From Plantago ovata (lineage: Eukaryota > Streptophyta > Magnoliopsida > Lamiales > Plantaginaceae), in NCBI GenBank assembly GCA_028274465.1, contig CM051457.1, forward strand, positions 107,507,982 through 107,571,981: a stretch of 64,000 nt of DNA. The letters run 5' to 3'. Below the pieces are notes generated by a model. The model ran no database searches, had not been told where the DNA came from, and saw only the letters and a program-made list of their open reading frames with translations. The first letter of the stretch is position 1, and each line of letters opens with the position of its first letter. Of this stretch, positions 34,499 to 46,108 are shown piece after piece. A program made the position numbers and the translations under genes.

Positions 34499-36015
34499 GG
34501 TGCTGCAATATTGGCAGGATCGCAAATCATAGGACAAACTTTTCCGCTGAGAATAGGCTTGATATTTTTACATTTGGAGGTGGTAGGGCCAAGGTTACCA
34601 GTGTAGGTAAGATCAATGTCTGAAAGTTCCACACCTTCGCATGGAAACGCGCTGCTGCAAACAAATGTTACTGCATCCTGACTGAATGATGTTCCCTTGA
34701 CGTTCTTCACTGAAACTCTACTAATCTTCACAAGTGAGGGTTCCTACATATTTATGTATATATACATTGTTGATCATCTTTAATTAAGAAGTGATATATA
34801 TAGCATCACACTTGGATGGATTAATTCATGAAATATATTTGATTTTGAGATGCAGCTTACATTTAATTTGCAGAGATTCCACGGACAGTATTCCTGATCA
34901 ATGATGATAGGTTGGCTGACATTGTTCATGATAAGGTCTTCAAAATGCAAATCAGAGACTACTAGTTTCCCTGGGGCTGAGGGCCATGTTTTGACCCTAA
35001 TACCATTTTGTGTTCCTGTAAAGGTACAGTTCTTGACAAATATACCAGTCACATCTTTTTCTTCTGGGTACTTACCGAGGCTTCCTATGCTAATCCCGTG
35101 GCCAGGACCACAAGTCACGTTCATGATATGGTAGTCTTTTGAGTCATCACCAATAGAAATGCAATCATCTCCAGTCTGAATGGTTGAGTCAAGGACATTG
35201 ATCTGATTTGAACGTGCAATATGAATTCCATCGGTGTTTGGGGCTCCTTCGGGTGCAGAGACAGTAAACCGCTGGAATGTTACATTGGTACTAGATATAC
35301 AATTGACCTGGAAATTCTTGCTATCTTTGACGGTCACGTCATGAATGTATGAGTTGTTGATGAAATTCAAGCTTAAGTTCTACAATCACATATTTATGAA
35401 TTGTTAGTTATAACCTATGGATATCAAAAACATATCCGACCATGCATTCATTTCGATAAACACTGGTATATTGTGATTTTATAAAGTACTTCTACTTATG
35501 GACTTGTGCAATAACTTACGATTGGAGTCTTTCCACATGTACTTTTCTCTTGGTTAAAGTCGTTTTTCTTCCAAGCATCTTGACCTTGTCCATCAAAAAC
35601 TCCACCACCGGAGATTTCCAAATCAGACACGTAATTGATTGTAATCCATTCTGAATCCTTATCTGGTAGGGAACCTCGGGGAGCAACCACTGTACCTTGA
35701 ACATTGAGTTCAATCGGAGACTTGTTTGTACCCCCTAACAACTTGATTTGGCTCAGCGGCCACCTCCCTGGTGGAATCACCACTTTCGCGGCTTCAGATG
35801 ATGCTGTGGCCTCGGTCCATGCTTTCAACAAAGGCTGTAAACATATATAAAAAATTATGCCAATATATATCGACTATCACCATGATATTAGATATTATTA
35901 TTAAGACATCTACCTCTTTGATATCACTATCAGATTTTCCGCCATAGGTGGTGATGTCGAAGACCGCAGCGTTCGCATTAAAGATGCAGGCCAACAATAC
36001 AAAAGTGAAGAACAT
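34399..36015 (-). CDS. Exopolygalacturonase-like protein (GH28) with transposon-derived C-terminus
   Basis: Exons are 35914-36015, 35520-35834, 34861-35379 and 34399-34743. All borders are GT/AG and all introns phase 0, giving about 426 residues. It should hydrolyse galacturonan in the cell wall after secretion, since it has a signal peptide (MFFTFVLLACIFNANA) and no out-of-frame breaks. The GH28 motifs NTDGIHIA, TGDDCISIGDD, CGPGHGISIGS and GIRVKTWP are all present; Ile of the usual RIK is Val. The parallel beta-helix core is complete through the C-terminal cysteines (KCKNIKP, MICDP). After IAAP the frame enters the hAT MITE, which adds about 32 residues (rich in Ser, Arg and Leu) and a new TAG. 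The older end, APTPAAS and stop, still lies beyond the MITE at 33925-33950. Upstream of the ATG is a tiny out-of-frame ATG-TAT-TGA. Confidence 0.85.
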
Positions 36016-37789
36016 TGCTTCAATACATTTTTTGGTCTTTTTTTACTATTTTTTCAGATTTTTACCCCTTTTTTTTCCTATGTATATGTATATGTGTCTG
36101 AATTTTTTTTTTTAATTGATGATGATTGGTGATAATTATTTATCGAGGTTTCTAAGTGATGAGATTGTGACTGGATTTATACTTTGGTCAGTTGAGTTTG
36201 TTTCGGAGATATGTATTAACAACGTTCATGCACGGTTCAGATTGCTACTTTTCAGGTTGAACAAGTTAAATTTCTATGTTAGTAACTATTAAATTGTCCA
36301 GTAGTTACTTTATTTGTCATATCTATGTTTAGACTGATTATCTAATTAACACCAGTACATGTTTGATCATCTAAATAACATTCTCCATCACCTTTCCTAA
36401 CCGAGAAGCCAACACCTTACCAATTAACTTCCATAAGCTATTTACACGATGGAAATTAGTAAGTCACCTAAACCAACGGGGTTATCCACCTTCGGAATTA
36501 AAGTGATAAAAGTAATATTACTACTGATATAGTCAAATGGTATATCATTACTTATATAGTGAGAACATTACTGGAACATCAAGGCCACCAACTCTACTTC
36601 ATCGTTTTCCTCCTGTACTATGCACTTTTGAACCTGCACCTATAGGGAGAAAGGGAGTTAATCCCTTTTAACGAAACTTTACTTGAGCTATGAAATAGCT
36701 GTTTAGAGAGTAGTATATTGATAGGATGATTGAGTGACACCTAGCTCTAAGTGTTACCCAAGAGCTTCTATATATAGAAACAGCTGGGAGGGGCCCTTCT
36801 TCTGTCTACCTACGCGCTAAGCCGTATTCTTGTTCATAGACTTGGCAGGTCTTTTTGTGTACTTATAAAACATAAATTTTTATTATTACACTTTTAAGTA
36901 TTTAACCAAAATATTTTGTATTTTACATAGATATTTTTTCTTCTTCATTTTTTTCTCTTTCATCAATACTACAACCATAGATAGTTACCGCGATATAACC
37001 ATCTCCTAAAAAAATTAGAGATGACCAAGTTATAAAGGCCCGAAAAAAGCAAAAAAACACAAGTTGTTGAATTCTATTTCAATAACATTTCCGCACTATA
37101 TTGGAGTTTCGGAGCTCCGATCTAGCTCCTTGTTTGCTTTTTTGTTTTTTTCTTAATTTGGGAAGAAGACGGGAGATAAATTATGAAAAGTAAAATTTCT
37201 CTACTTATTTATTAGAATTTGAAAGTTTTGGGAGTTGAGTGTAATAAAGTGGAATATATAATTTAAAGGAAAATAAAGAAAAGAAAGGCACTTTGGGATA
37301 TTATGACTTTCTCTCCTATGACATATCATCGTCATTGTTGTTGACATTTGTCCTTCCTTGTAAATATAATTTTTCCACATGCCAAAATCTGTTTGTCAAA
37401 GTAATATACAAATCATTGAGAACCAAAATGATACTCATCATTTTTTTAGATTCGATACGTTTGATTTTGAATCGGAGTTTTAGGAGGTTTGTATAATGAG
37501 TGTAGTGTGTTGGTTTAGTGACAGGACCCACAATAAAGTTGTGAGATTAAAGTTTGCCAAAAATAGAAACATATAGAATCTAAAATTACGTACAAAAATT
37601 GAATACGTATAGAATGTATAAAAAAACAGATGAGTATTAGACTAACTTGAAAGGTGGTAATTCGGTGAAAATCGCCCTTTATACTATTATATACGAAGTA
37701 ATTGGCAAAAAAGAGGTGGAGTAGCAAAAATTATGTTCAATTAAATGTGTTTGTTGCCAATAAGTTTAAGATTTGAAAAGAATAAATAA
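36016..37789. other. Intergenic, promoter side of the PG gene; LINE scrap
   Basis: At 36385-36515 the minus strand reads FITLIPKVDNPVGLGD followed by PISIV- and IAYGS-like codons in a broken frame, a small relic of a LINE RT. The rest is AT-rich non-coding DNA. No other gene. Confidence 0.6.
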
Positions 37790-38143
37790 TGGTAATCCTC
37801 ATCCTACATCGCTTGATAGTAGATCGTGAAATCAACATATAAAATTGGATAACTTTCTTTCCTTACAAGTCCTTTTGAGGGGATGATGGCCCAATTTTAA
37901 TATGTTATCAGAGAAGGCCTAAGTCGGTGATGGTTGTTTACTCATGTTGGGTTTGAACCGATATATATTCGGCATTCCATGTTGTAGAGTCGATGGTCAT
38001 ACCGGCCTACACATGAGGGGGCATGTTAAACTCCATCTCACATCGCTTCATAGTAGGTTCTGAAATTAACATATAAGATTTGATAACTTCTTCCCCTTAC
38101 AAGACCTTCTAAAGGCATAAGGCATGATGACTCAATTCTAATA
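37790..38143 (+). mobile_element. TRIM (miniature terminal-repeat retrotransposon)
   Basis: Two direct terminal repeats of 113 and 120 bases (37790-37902 and 38024-38143) share TACATCGCTT/CACATCGCTT, CAACATATAA and CTTACAAG words. The 121-base interior starts TGTTATCAGAG, matching the tRNA-Met primer site TGGTATCAGAG apart from one base, and ends in the purine tract ATGAGGGGGCA. It is flanked by AATAA direct repeats (37785-37789 and 38144-38148). It has no coding capacity and would depend on another element's proteins. Confidence 0.88.
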
Positions 38144-38438
38144 AATAAAGTTACAATAACTTGTTTCATACACATAGCGTAGCACGCGCATTCTAGAATA
38201 TGTACAGACTAGTTGATCAAATATGTATTATTACTATACCGTATAAAAACAATCATGTTTCCCCCACTAAATCTAAACATAGTAATGAACAATATGTATG
38301 GGTCATATGACTCATATGTTCAGAAAAAAGCTCTGTGGTTGTGGTTAAAAGACAGTATGATGCCGAAAATTTCTCAACAATCACACTATGAATATATATG
38401 GTCACAATTTTTTCGTAAGAAGCATCAATAGGTGGAAA

Positions 38439-40247
38439 ATGACAAAGATTTGCATTGCATCAATCTTCCTGGCATTGTCATTGTTGGCATGCCTTGAAAA
38501 AGCTAGCGGAAAGACCTTTGATATTACCAAATATGGTGCAAAATCTGACGGCGATATTAGCCAGGTAAATGCACTAACAATAATGGTTAACCAATGATAT
38601 GCGAATTGAGATGGATAGGAATAAATAGTTACATAAACTTGCTATATATATACACAGGCTTTGTTAAAAGCATGGACAGAGGCGGTGGCATTATCTGAAC
38701 CGGTGACTGTAGTGATTCCAAAAGGAACGTGGCAGCTAAGCCAAGTAAAATTGCTTGGGGGGAAAGGCAAGTCTCCATCGATTCATCTAAAGGTCGAAGG
38801 TACATTGAAAGCCCCCCAAGGTTGCCTACCAGACAAGGAAGCGGATTGGGTTACAATCAATTACGTGGAAAATTTGGAAATCTCTGGAGGTGGAGTTTTC
38901 GACGGCCAAGGTCAAGAGACATGGAAGAAAAACGACTACCATCTTGGTTCTAAAAGCAAAATTGGAAAGACGCCAATTGTAAGTTATTTTACACAAATTA
39001 AATGCATATCCACAATAAAATTAAGAAAGAGAGCGTGTTAATTTATACAAATGGATTTAATTTTATGTGTATATATATATTGAGACATTATATCAGTTCT
39101 GGACGCTCCATATTTTGTTATAATTACAGTTACAACTAATACTTTTTGTGTGTTTGTAGAACTTGAGCTTGAATTTCCTCAATCACTCACACATCCATGA
39201 TGTGACAATCAAAGACAGCAAGAATTTCCAAGTAAACCTTATGTCTAGTTACAATGTAACATTCAAACGCTTTACCATATCTGCACCTGGTGACTCCCCG
39301 AACACTGATGGAATCCATGTCGCACGTTCAACTAATATCCACTTCATTGATTCGACAATTGAGACTGGAGATGATTGCATCTCTATTGGCGATGAATCAA
39401 AAGATTATCACATCACAAATGTGAAATGTGGCCCAGGCCACGGCATTAGCATAGGAAGTCTTGGTAAGAACCCAAAAGAAAAGGATGTCACAGGTATCTA
39501 TGTCAAGAACTGTACATTCAAGGGAACAGAACATGGCGTTCGAATCAAGACTTGGCCCTCTGCCCCAGGCGAGATAGTAATCTCTGATTTGCATTTCGAA
39601 GACCTTATCATGGAGAATGTTGGTAAACCAATCATCTTTGATCAAGAGTATTGTCCGCATAATCTCTGCAAATTAGATGTAAGTTATCTCTCAGAATTAA
39701 ACATCTCATTATTGCATATTCATATTAAGGTGTGATGCAACATTGTTAACTCATTGTGTTGACTTATTTCATTTCTTCACAATGAGATGAACACCTTAAT
39801 ATCGTGATCAATATTGGTGTAAGCTTAGTAGTAGTCCAATATCAATTTATGTATATAATATCCGATGCTTGCTTGTTCATGTAGGCGCCATCAAAAATAC
39901 AGATTAGAGATGTTACAATTAAGGACATCCGGGGAACATCATCCACTCCAGAAGCCGTGGTATTTTCTTGCAGTAGTGCCAAGCCATGTGAAGGAGTAAA
40001 GATTAGTAACATTGACCTCACATACAACGGTAAACGTGGATCTACCACTAGCATATGTAAAAATATCAAGCCTAAGCTTAGTGGCAAACAAAATCCTTCA
40101 ATCTGTGGTGTACCTTCCAACAAGGAAGATGAATCTACCAAGAAGAAAGAGAAATCTTCAGATAAGAAAAAATCCAAGAAGGACAAGAAGAAGAAGGAAG
40201 AGGAGTCTTCCAAGAAGACGGAATCCCCCAAGAACGAAGACCTCTAA
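38439..40247 (+). CDS. Exopolygalacturonase-like protein (GH28) with lysine-rich C-terminal tail
   Basis: Exons are 38439-38564, 38658-38978, 39160-39678 and 39885-40247. All introns are GT/AG and phase 0; the product is 442 residues. This start is preferred over an ATG 51 bases upstream because it opens directly on a signal peptide (MTKICIASIFLALSLLACLE). Domains in order: signal peptide 1-24; EISGGGVFDGQGQETW near 110-130; NTDGIHVA, TGDDCISIGDE, CGPGHGISIGS and HGVRIKTWP in exon 3; C-terminal cysteines (SICKNIKP, SICGVPS). All catalytic Asp, His, Arg and Lys residues are present. It then carries about 38 extra residues dominated by Lys, Ser and Glu (KKSKKDKKKKEEESSKK), which the sister genes lack. 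Predicted role: extracellular removal of galacturonate from pectin. It is the only plus-strand member of the cluster. Confidence 0.92.
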
Positions 40248-40381
40248 ATGCTCATGATTTACCTTTGTGAACATTGGACAATGAGCGCTTACTTCATTCA
40301 TTATAACTTCATTCCTTAAATTGCTTAAAATGAAAATTATGTTTTATAAGTTTTGAATTGTGTAATGGAGGTAGAGGTTTT

Positions 40382-41255
40382 TGTTGGGAATTTTAGTTAA
40401 AACGAATGCACTTTCAATTCGTTCGTTGTATTGGTCTAAGGGCGCCCAACACGGTTTCGTAATCGTGTATGTCACTAGAACGTGTTAAATCACTAAAATC
40501 CCCTTGAGGTGAAAGGGTGATTAATGCAATAAGTGGATAGATCAATACTTGAATTAATTAAGGCATTTATACACACATGGATGAAAGTTAAATTGTGCTA
40601 AAATTCATAAGAAAATTAAAGAGGTATGTAATATGCAACCAAAATTGTATATAGCATAGTTGGAGATGAAAATAAGGCCCAAAAAGCCCAAAAATAAAAT
40701 TTGGGGATGCTGGGGTTCGAACACAGAACCTCCTAGACAGCCAGCTTGAACTCATGCCATTTGAACCAACATGTATGTTGGTGAAAAGTTGCATGCAACT
40801 AAAACCTATTCAGATTCAAATCTGGCGAAAAGTTGTGCCTTTTGGTGATTGGTTGTGTTTTCAAAGTATGTGACTTTTAATGAATAGTTGTGTAACTATT
40901 AATTAAAACCTTTCTGAAGGGTCTTGAACACTTTCAATGATGACTCTTGAGAAATATAAATAGAGAAGGAGATTCATTTCTCCAACACACTTGAAAACTC
41001 CATCTCCTTCTCTTCTTTCTCTCTTGCATTCTTCATACTCAAAGTAAGTTCGATAGATTCGGCTATTGGAGTGCTCCTTAGCCGTCTTAAGAGTAGTTTT
41101 ATCTTGGGAGACTATTGCCATAATTCCGTAAGCACCACGAGCGGGGCAATCTTGTCTTAAGGAGAGATAGTCAAACTATCGACTCTACTCGCCTTGTTTC
41201 ACTCTATATTGTTCAAACACTTTGTTCCAGAAAATAAAGCCTCACGCTTACAACA
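40382..41255 (+). repeat. 5' LTR of copia-2
   Basis: Holds TATAAATAG at 40955-40963. On the minus strand it also carries a tRNA-like pair of words (TGGCATGAGTT and GTGTTCGAACCCC, about 40727-40772). Confidence 0.95.
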
Positions 41256-41285
41256 AACTTAAGACAAGATTGTGGTGTTTGAGCA

Positions 41286-42836
41286 ATGGCTACTAATGAA
41301 GGTTCCCGTACAATCATACCAAACGAACGACCGGAGAAGTTTGGAGGTGCCAACTTCAAACGATGGAAGCAAAAGATGTTGTTCTATCTCACTACTCTTG
41401 GAACTTCATCCTACATTCAAGATGACATTCCCTCTCCACCCATTCTGGCCGATGTTGATGCAAATCCAAATGCTAATGCCGAAGAAAAACAGTCCATCAT
41501 TGATGAAAACAAGAGGAAGCAACTTGCCTATGATGGATGGGTGCACAATGACTTCATGTGTAAGAATTACATTCTGAATTGTCTTTCCGATTCTCTCTAC
41601 ATTGTTTATTGTGATGTGGATCATGCCAAAACTCTATGGGAATCACTTGAGAAGAAGTATAGTGCCGAGGATGCTGGCTTGAAGAAATTCATGGTCGCCA
41701 AATTCCTCAACTACAAAATGGTTGACTCCAAGTCCGTTGCGAGTCAAGTGCAAGAATTTCAAATGATTTTGCATGAGTTGGATTCTGAAAATTTGAAGCC
41801 CAACGAAGCTTTCTTGGTTGCTTCTCTAATTGAAAAACTTCCGCCTTCTTGGGGAGAGTTTAGCAGCTACTTGAAATTGAAGTCCAAGAAAATGAAGTTG
41901 GAAGATCTTATTGTCAAACTCCAGATTCAAGAAGACAATAAGAAAGCTTTGAGCAAGGAGAAACAACCTTTGGAGGCTAAAGCTAACTTGGTGGAGTCGA
42001 AGGACAAATCCAAAAAGCGTAAACGCCAAGATGAAGGAAATTCTAATACTCAACAACCCGCAAAAAGGTTCAATGGGATTCGTCACCATTGTAAAAAGCC
42101 TGGACACATGAAGAAGGATTGCCGTTCTTTCAAAAAGCAACTCAAAGAAGAAAAGAAAGGAAAGGCAAAAGCATACATTGTTGAAGAAACACCCTCCTCT
42201 GATGTGAATGAAGTGGAAGACATGATTACGGAATTTTCTGCAGTTGTTCTTGAAGCAAACTTGGTGGAAACTCCGAATCAATGGTGGTTGGATACCGGTG
42301 CGACCCGGCACATATGCTCTGACAAGAGTGTCTTCTCTACCTACACCCCAGTTTCGGACAAGAGACTCTACATGGGAAATCAGGCTTCATCGGAGGTGCT
42401 AGGTGTTGGAAATGTGATCCTCAAATTGACTTCGGAAAAGGAACTTGTCCTTAAGGATGTGATGCATGTCCCGGACATTCGCAAGAACCTGATTTCTGGA
42501 TCTCTCTTGGTCAAGGCTGGTTTTAAACTAGCATTTGAGTCTGAAAAATTTGTAATAACCAAAAATGGTTTGTTTGTTGGAAGAGGCTACGTCGCTGACG
42601 GGCTCTTCAAGGTCAATGTAATGTCTGTAACCCACAAAGTTGGAAATGAAAAGTTCTCTTCTGCTTACTTGGTTGAATCTTCTAATTTGTGGCATAATAG
42701 ACTTGGACATGTTAACTACAAGTCACTCAAGAAACTTGTAAATAATGATTTGTTGCCTTCTTTCGACATAGACCCACAACACAAATGTGAGGTATGTGTA
42801 GAAGCAAAATTTACAAATTACCTTTCAAATCTGTAG
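41286..42836 (+). pseudogene. copia-2 gag, protease and pre-integrase domain
   Basis: A 516-codon frame. gag starts [19 protein letters not shown] with the [12 protein letters not shown] motif. The zinc knuckle near residue 260 reads [13 protein letters not shown] and its first Cys is replaced by Arg (CGT), so the CCHC finger is incomplete. The protease site is [12 protein letters not shown]. The pre-integrase domain is [17 protein letters not shown] with CEVCVEAK. The frame is lost about 20 codons before the stop, where integrase continues in another frame. Confidence 0.9.
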
Positions 42837-43939
42837 ACAGGAAGACATCTCCTCTAGAATTAATTCATAGTGATCTATGTGACTTAAAATTTGTACAAAC
42901 AAGAGGAGGTAAGAAATACTTTGTGACTTTCATTGATGATAGTACAAGGTATTGCTATGTTTACTTGTTACATAGCAAAGATGAGGCCTTGAATGCTTTC
43001 AAGCAATTTAAAACTGAAGTTGAGAATCAACTTGGTTTACGAATTAAAGCAATTCGTAGTGATAGAGGTGGGGAGTATGGAGCACCATTTGATGAATTTT
43101 GTTCTCAACATGGTATCATCCATCAAACTACTGCCCCATATTCTCCTCAATCAAATGGTATTGATGAACGCAAAAACCGAACATTGAAGGAGATGATGAA
43201 TGCTATGTTAATAACTTCTGGTTTACCCCAGAACTTGTGGGGAGACGCCATTCTAACGGCGAATAAAATTCTGAATAGAATCCCTCGCAAGAATAGTAAC
43301 AAGACACCATACGAGTTATGGAAAGGAAACCCTCCAACTTTTAAATACTTAAAATTGTGGGGATGTTTAGCAAAGGTGGATGTACCTAAGCCTAAACAAG
43401 TAAAGATTGGTCCTAAAACTATTGATGGCATTTTCATAGGATATGCAAACAATAGTAATGCATATCGCTTCTTAGTTCATCGATCCGAAATAAGCGATAT
43501 AAATGTGGGGACAATCATTGAATCTAGGAATGCTTATTTCTTTGAAAATAATTTTCCTAGAAAAGAAAAGAAAGACTTGAATTTTCTTAAAATTCAAGAA
43601 AGAGAACTTGGCGAAGATAAGAATTCAATGCAAGAGATAACCAAGACTCATGACATTGAAGATAAAAATTATGCGCCAAGTGAAGAGAATGGATCAAATG
43701 TGGGGACTTCTAGCACGGTGCCTAGTTCAAGTCAAGAGATAACCAAGGCTCATGATCTTGAATCTAGTGGTTTTCCTAGCATTTCAATGCAAGAGAATAT
43801 TAAGGCTCATGACATTGAAATTAGTGGAAAGAAACGTAAGAGAAGTTCAATGCAAGAGAATAATAAGAGACTCATGACATTGAACCTCGACGTACCGGAC
43901 GTGCCAAGAAACCAAAGAACTTTGGTCCAGATTTTCTAA
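42815..43939 (+). pseudogene. copia-2 integrase and linker
   Basis: Integrase core with [18 protein letters not shown] and [18 protein letters not shown], so the D, D and E residues are present although Ala of the usual NGVAER is Asp. The tail [21 protein letters not shown] and [10 protein letters not shown] follows. The linker to RT has four degenerate repeats of the SMQE-KAHDIE type (43620-43890). A one-base frame change near 43,870 ends the frame. Confidence 0.9.
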
Positions 43940-43947
43940 CCTCTTAT

Positions 43948-45315
43948 TTGGTAGAAAATAATGATCCAGAGACAATAAAGGAAGTGTTGTCTTCTTCGGA
44001 TGCTCCTTTGTGGAAGGAAGCCATCGAAAGTGAGATAGGATCCATCCTACAAAATCACACTTGGCAACTGGTTGATCTTCCTCCTGGAATAAAGCCACTA
44101 GGTTGCAAGTGGATTCTTAAGCGTAAAATGAAAGCCGATGGAACTGTTGACAAGTATAAGGCTAGGTTGGTAGTAAAAGGATACCGACAAAAGGAAGGCT
44201 TAGACTACTTTGACACATATGCTCCCGTGTCTCGAATAACATCCATAAGAGTATTCATTGCCATAGCCGCTTTACATGACTTTCAAATACATCAAATGGA
44301 TGTTAAGACAACCTTCTTAAATGGTGATTTAGAAGAAGAAATTTATATGGAACAACCCGAGGGGTATCTAGTTCCTGGACAAGAAAGCAAAGTGTGTCGT
44401 CTTAAAAAATCATTGTATGGATTGAAACAAGCTCCTAAACAATGGCATGAGAAATTTGATCATGCTTTATTATCTCAAGGTTTCTCCATAAATGAGTGTG
44501 ACAAATGCTTATACATGAAAGGGGATTCTGAATCCTTCGTAATGATTTGTCTGTATGTTGATGATATGCTCATAACTTGGAGCAATCCAAAACTGATTTT
44601 GGAAACCAAGAATATGTTAAAGAAATTATTTGACATGAAAGACATGGGCATAGCTGATGTAATCTTAGGAATTAAGATTACTAAGACTTCTGATGGGTTA
44701 GCTCTTTCACAGTCTCATTACATCAAGGATGTATTAAAGAGATTTGACGCTTTAGATTTATCACCATTGAGAGCGCCAATGGATGTGAACAAAAGCATTG
44801 AGAAGAATTATGGAAAACCCATAGATCAAAGTCGGTATGCACAAATCATAGGTTGTCTTATGTACATAACTAATTGTACAAGACCAGATTTAGCATACCC
44901 AGTCAACAAGTTAGCAAGATTTACACAAAATTCAGGCGAAGACCATTGGATTGCGTTGGATAGAGTATTGAGATACTTGAAACATACACTCAACTATGGT
45001 CTACATTACTCGAGATATCCAGCTGTCCTGGAAGGATACAGCGATGCTAACTGGATATCCGATAACACAAACTCCAAAGCCACTAGTGGGTATGTATTTA
45101 CCATAGGCAGAGGAGCGGTGTCCTGGAAATCATCCAAACAAACTCTCATTTCAAGGTCGACTATGGAATCAGAGTTTATTGCTTTGGATAAAACAGGAGA
45201 AGAAGCTGAATGGCTTCATGACCTGTTAGAAGGTATCCCTTGCTGGGATAAACCTGTGCCTACAATAACGATTAACTGTGATAGTCAATCGGCAATAGGT
45301 AGAGCACAAAGTACA

Positions 45316-45356
<41 letters not shown>

Positions 45357-45504
45357 GTCCATTAGGCAGTTACTCTCCATGGGAGTTATCTCTTTGGATT
45401 ATGTGAAATCAAAAGATAACATCGCGGATCCACTAACAAAAGGCCTACCTGGAGATCGAACAAACTGCTTGTCTAGGGGAATGGGTTTAAAACCCATAAT
45501 ATAA
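43948..45504 (+). pseudogene. copia-2 reverse transcriptase and RNase H
   Basis: A complete domain pair, 518 codons open. RT runs from [12 protein letters not shown] through [39 protein letters not shown] (catalytic D), [16 protein letters not shown] and [10 protein letters not shown] (catalytic DD). RNase H follows with [18 protein letters not shown] and [10 protein letters not shown], and ends ADPLTKGLP. It is separated from integrase by a frameshift, so the polyprotein cannot be made in one piece. Confidence 0.92.
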
Positions 45505-46108
45505 AGAATTTGTACGGTGGATACCCAACCATACTGACTGGAGATCCCAAGAATTTGGTTCAATGTGGAAAACTAAGCGGTACGAATTCAGTTTAGCGCT
45601 TCGAGAGTGTGTTAAAATACACTAAGAAGTAAGAGCACTCCGGATGAAAATCACTTGTGATTTTTACTCCAAAAATCCATTCCCGTGTAAGACATTTAGT
45701 GCTATCCTGCAAGGGGTAAAGGATGAGTTTACACTCTTAATGAATCCCAAACTTGAGTTCATCCTTGAATCAAGTGGAACATTGGCAGGATGTTCTTTTT
45801 GGGAGTTCACCTATCTAAGTGCGAAGACAGGCCGCTTCAAATGAAAGCACTTATGAAACCAGGAGTTGTCCACGGCCAAAACGGACATACCGTAAGAACC
45901 TGAAACGAGTACCGAGTTGTGATAGTGTGAGTATCTTTGTCTTGGTATACATAAAACGCCGACCGGTTCAAGGCATCACGTCCACCGCGTGGCAAGTATA
46001 TCCGAAGGTATTTCACTACGGAAGATTCAAAGCGGAAGCTATCTATCCCGATGCTATCATTCCTCACTGAATGAATGCAAGTGCATCAATTCCCTTTCAT
46101 GTGGGGAT
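45505..46108 (+). other. copia-2 3' untranslated region
   Basis: Non-coding stretch from the RNase H stop to the 3' LTR, ending in the purine tract GTGGGGA. No extra envelope-like frame is seen. Confidence 0.7.
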
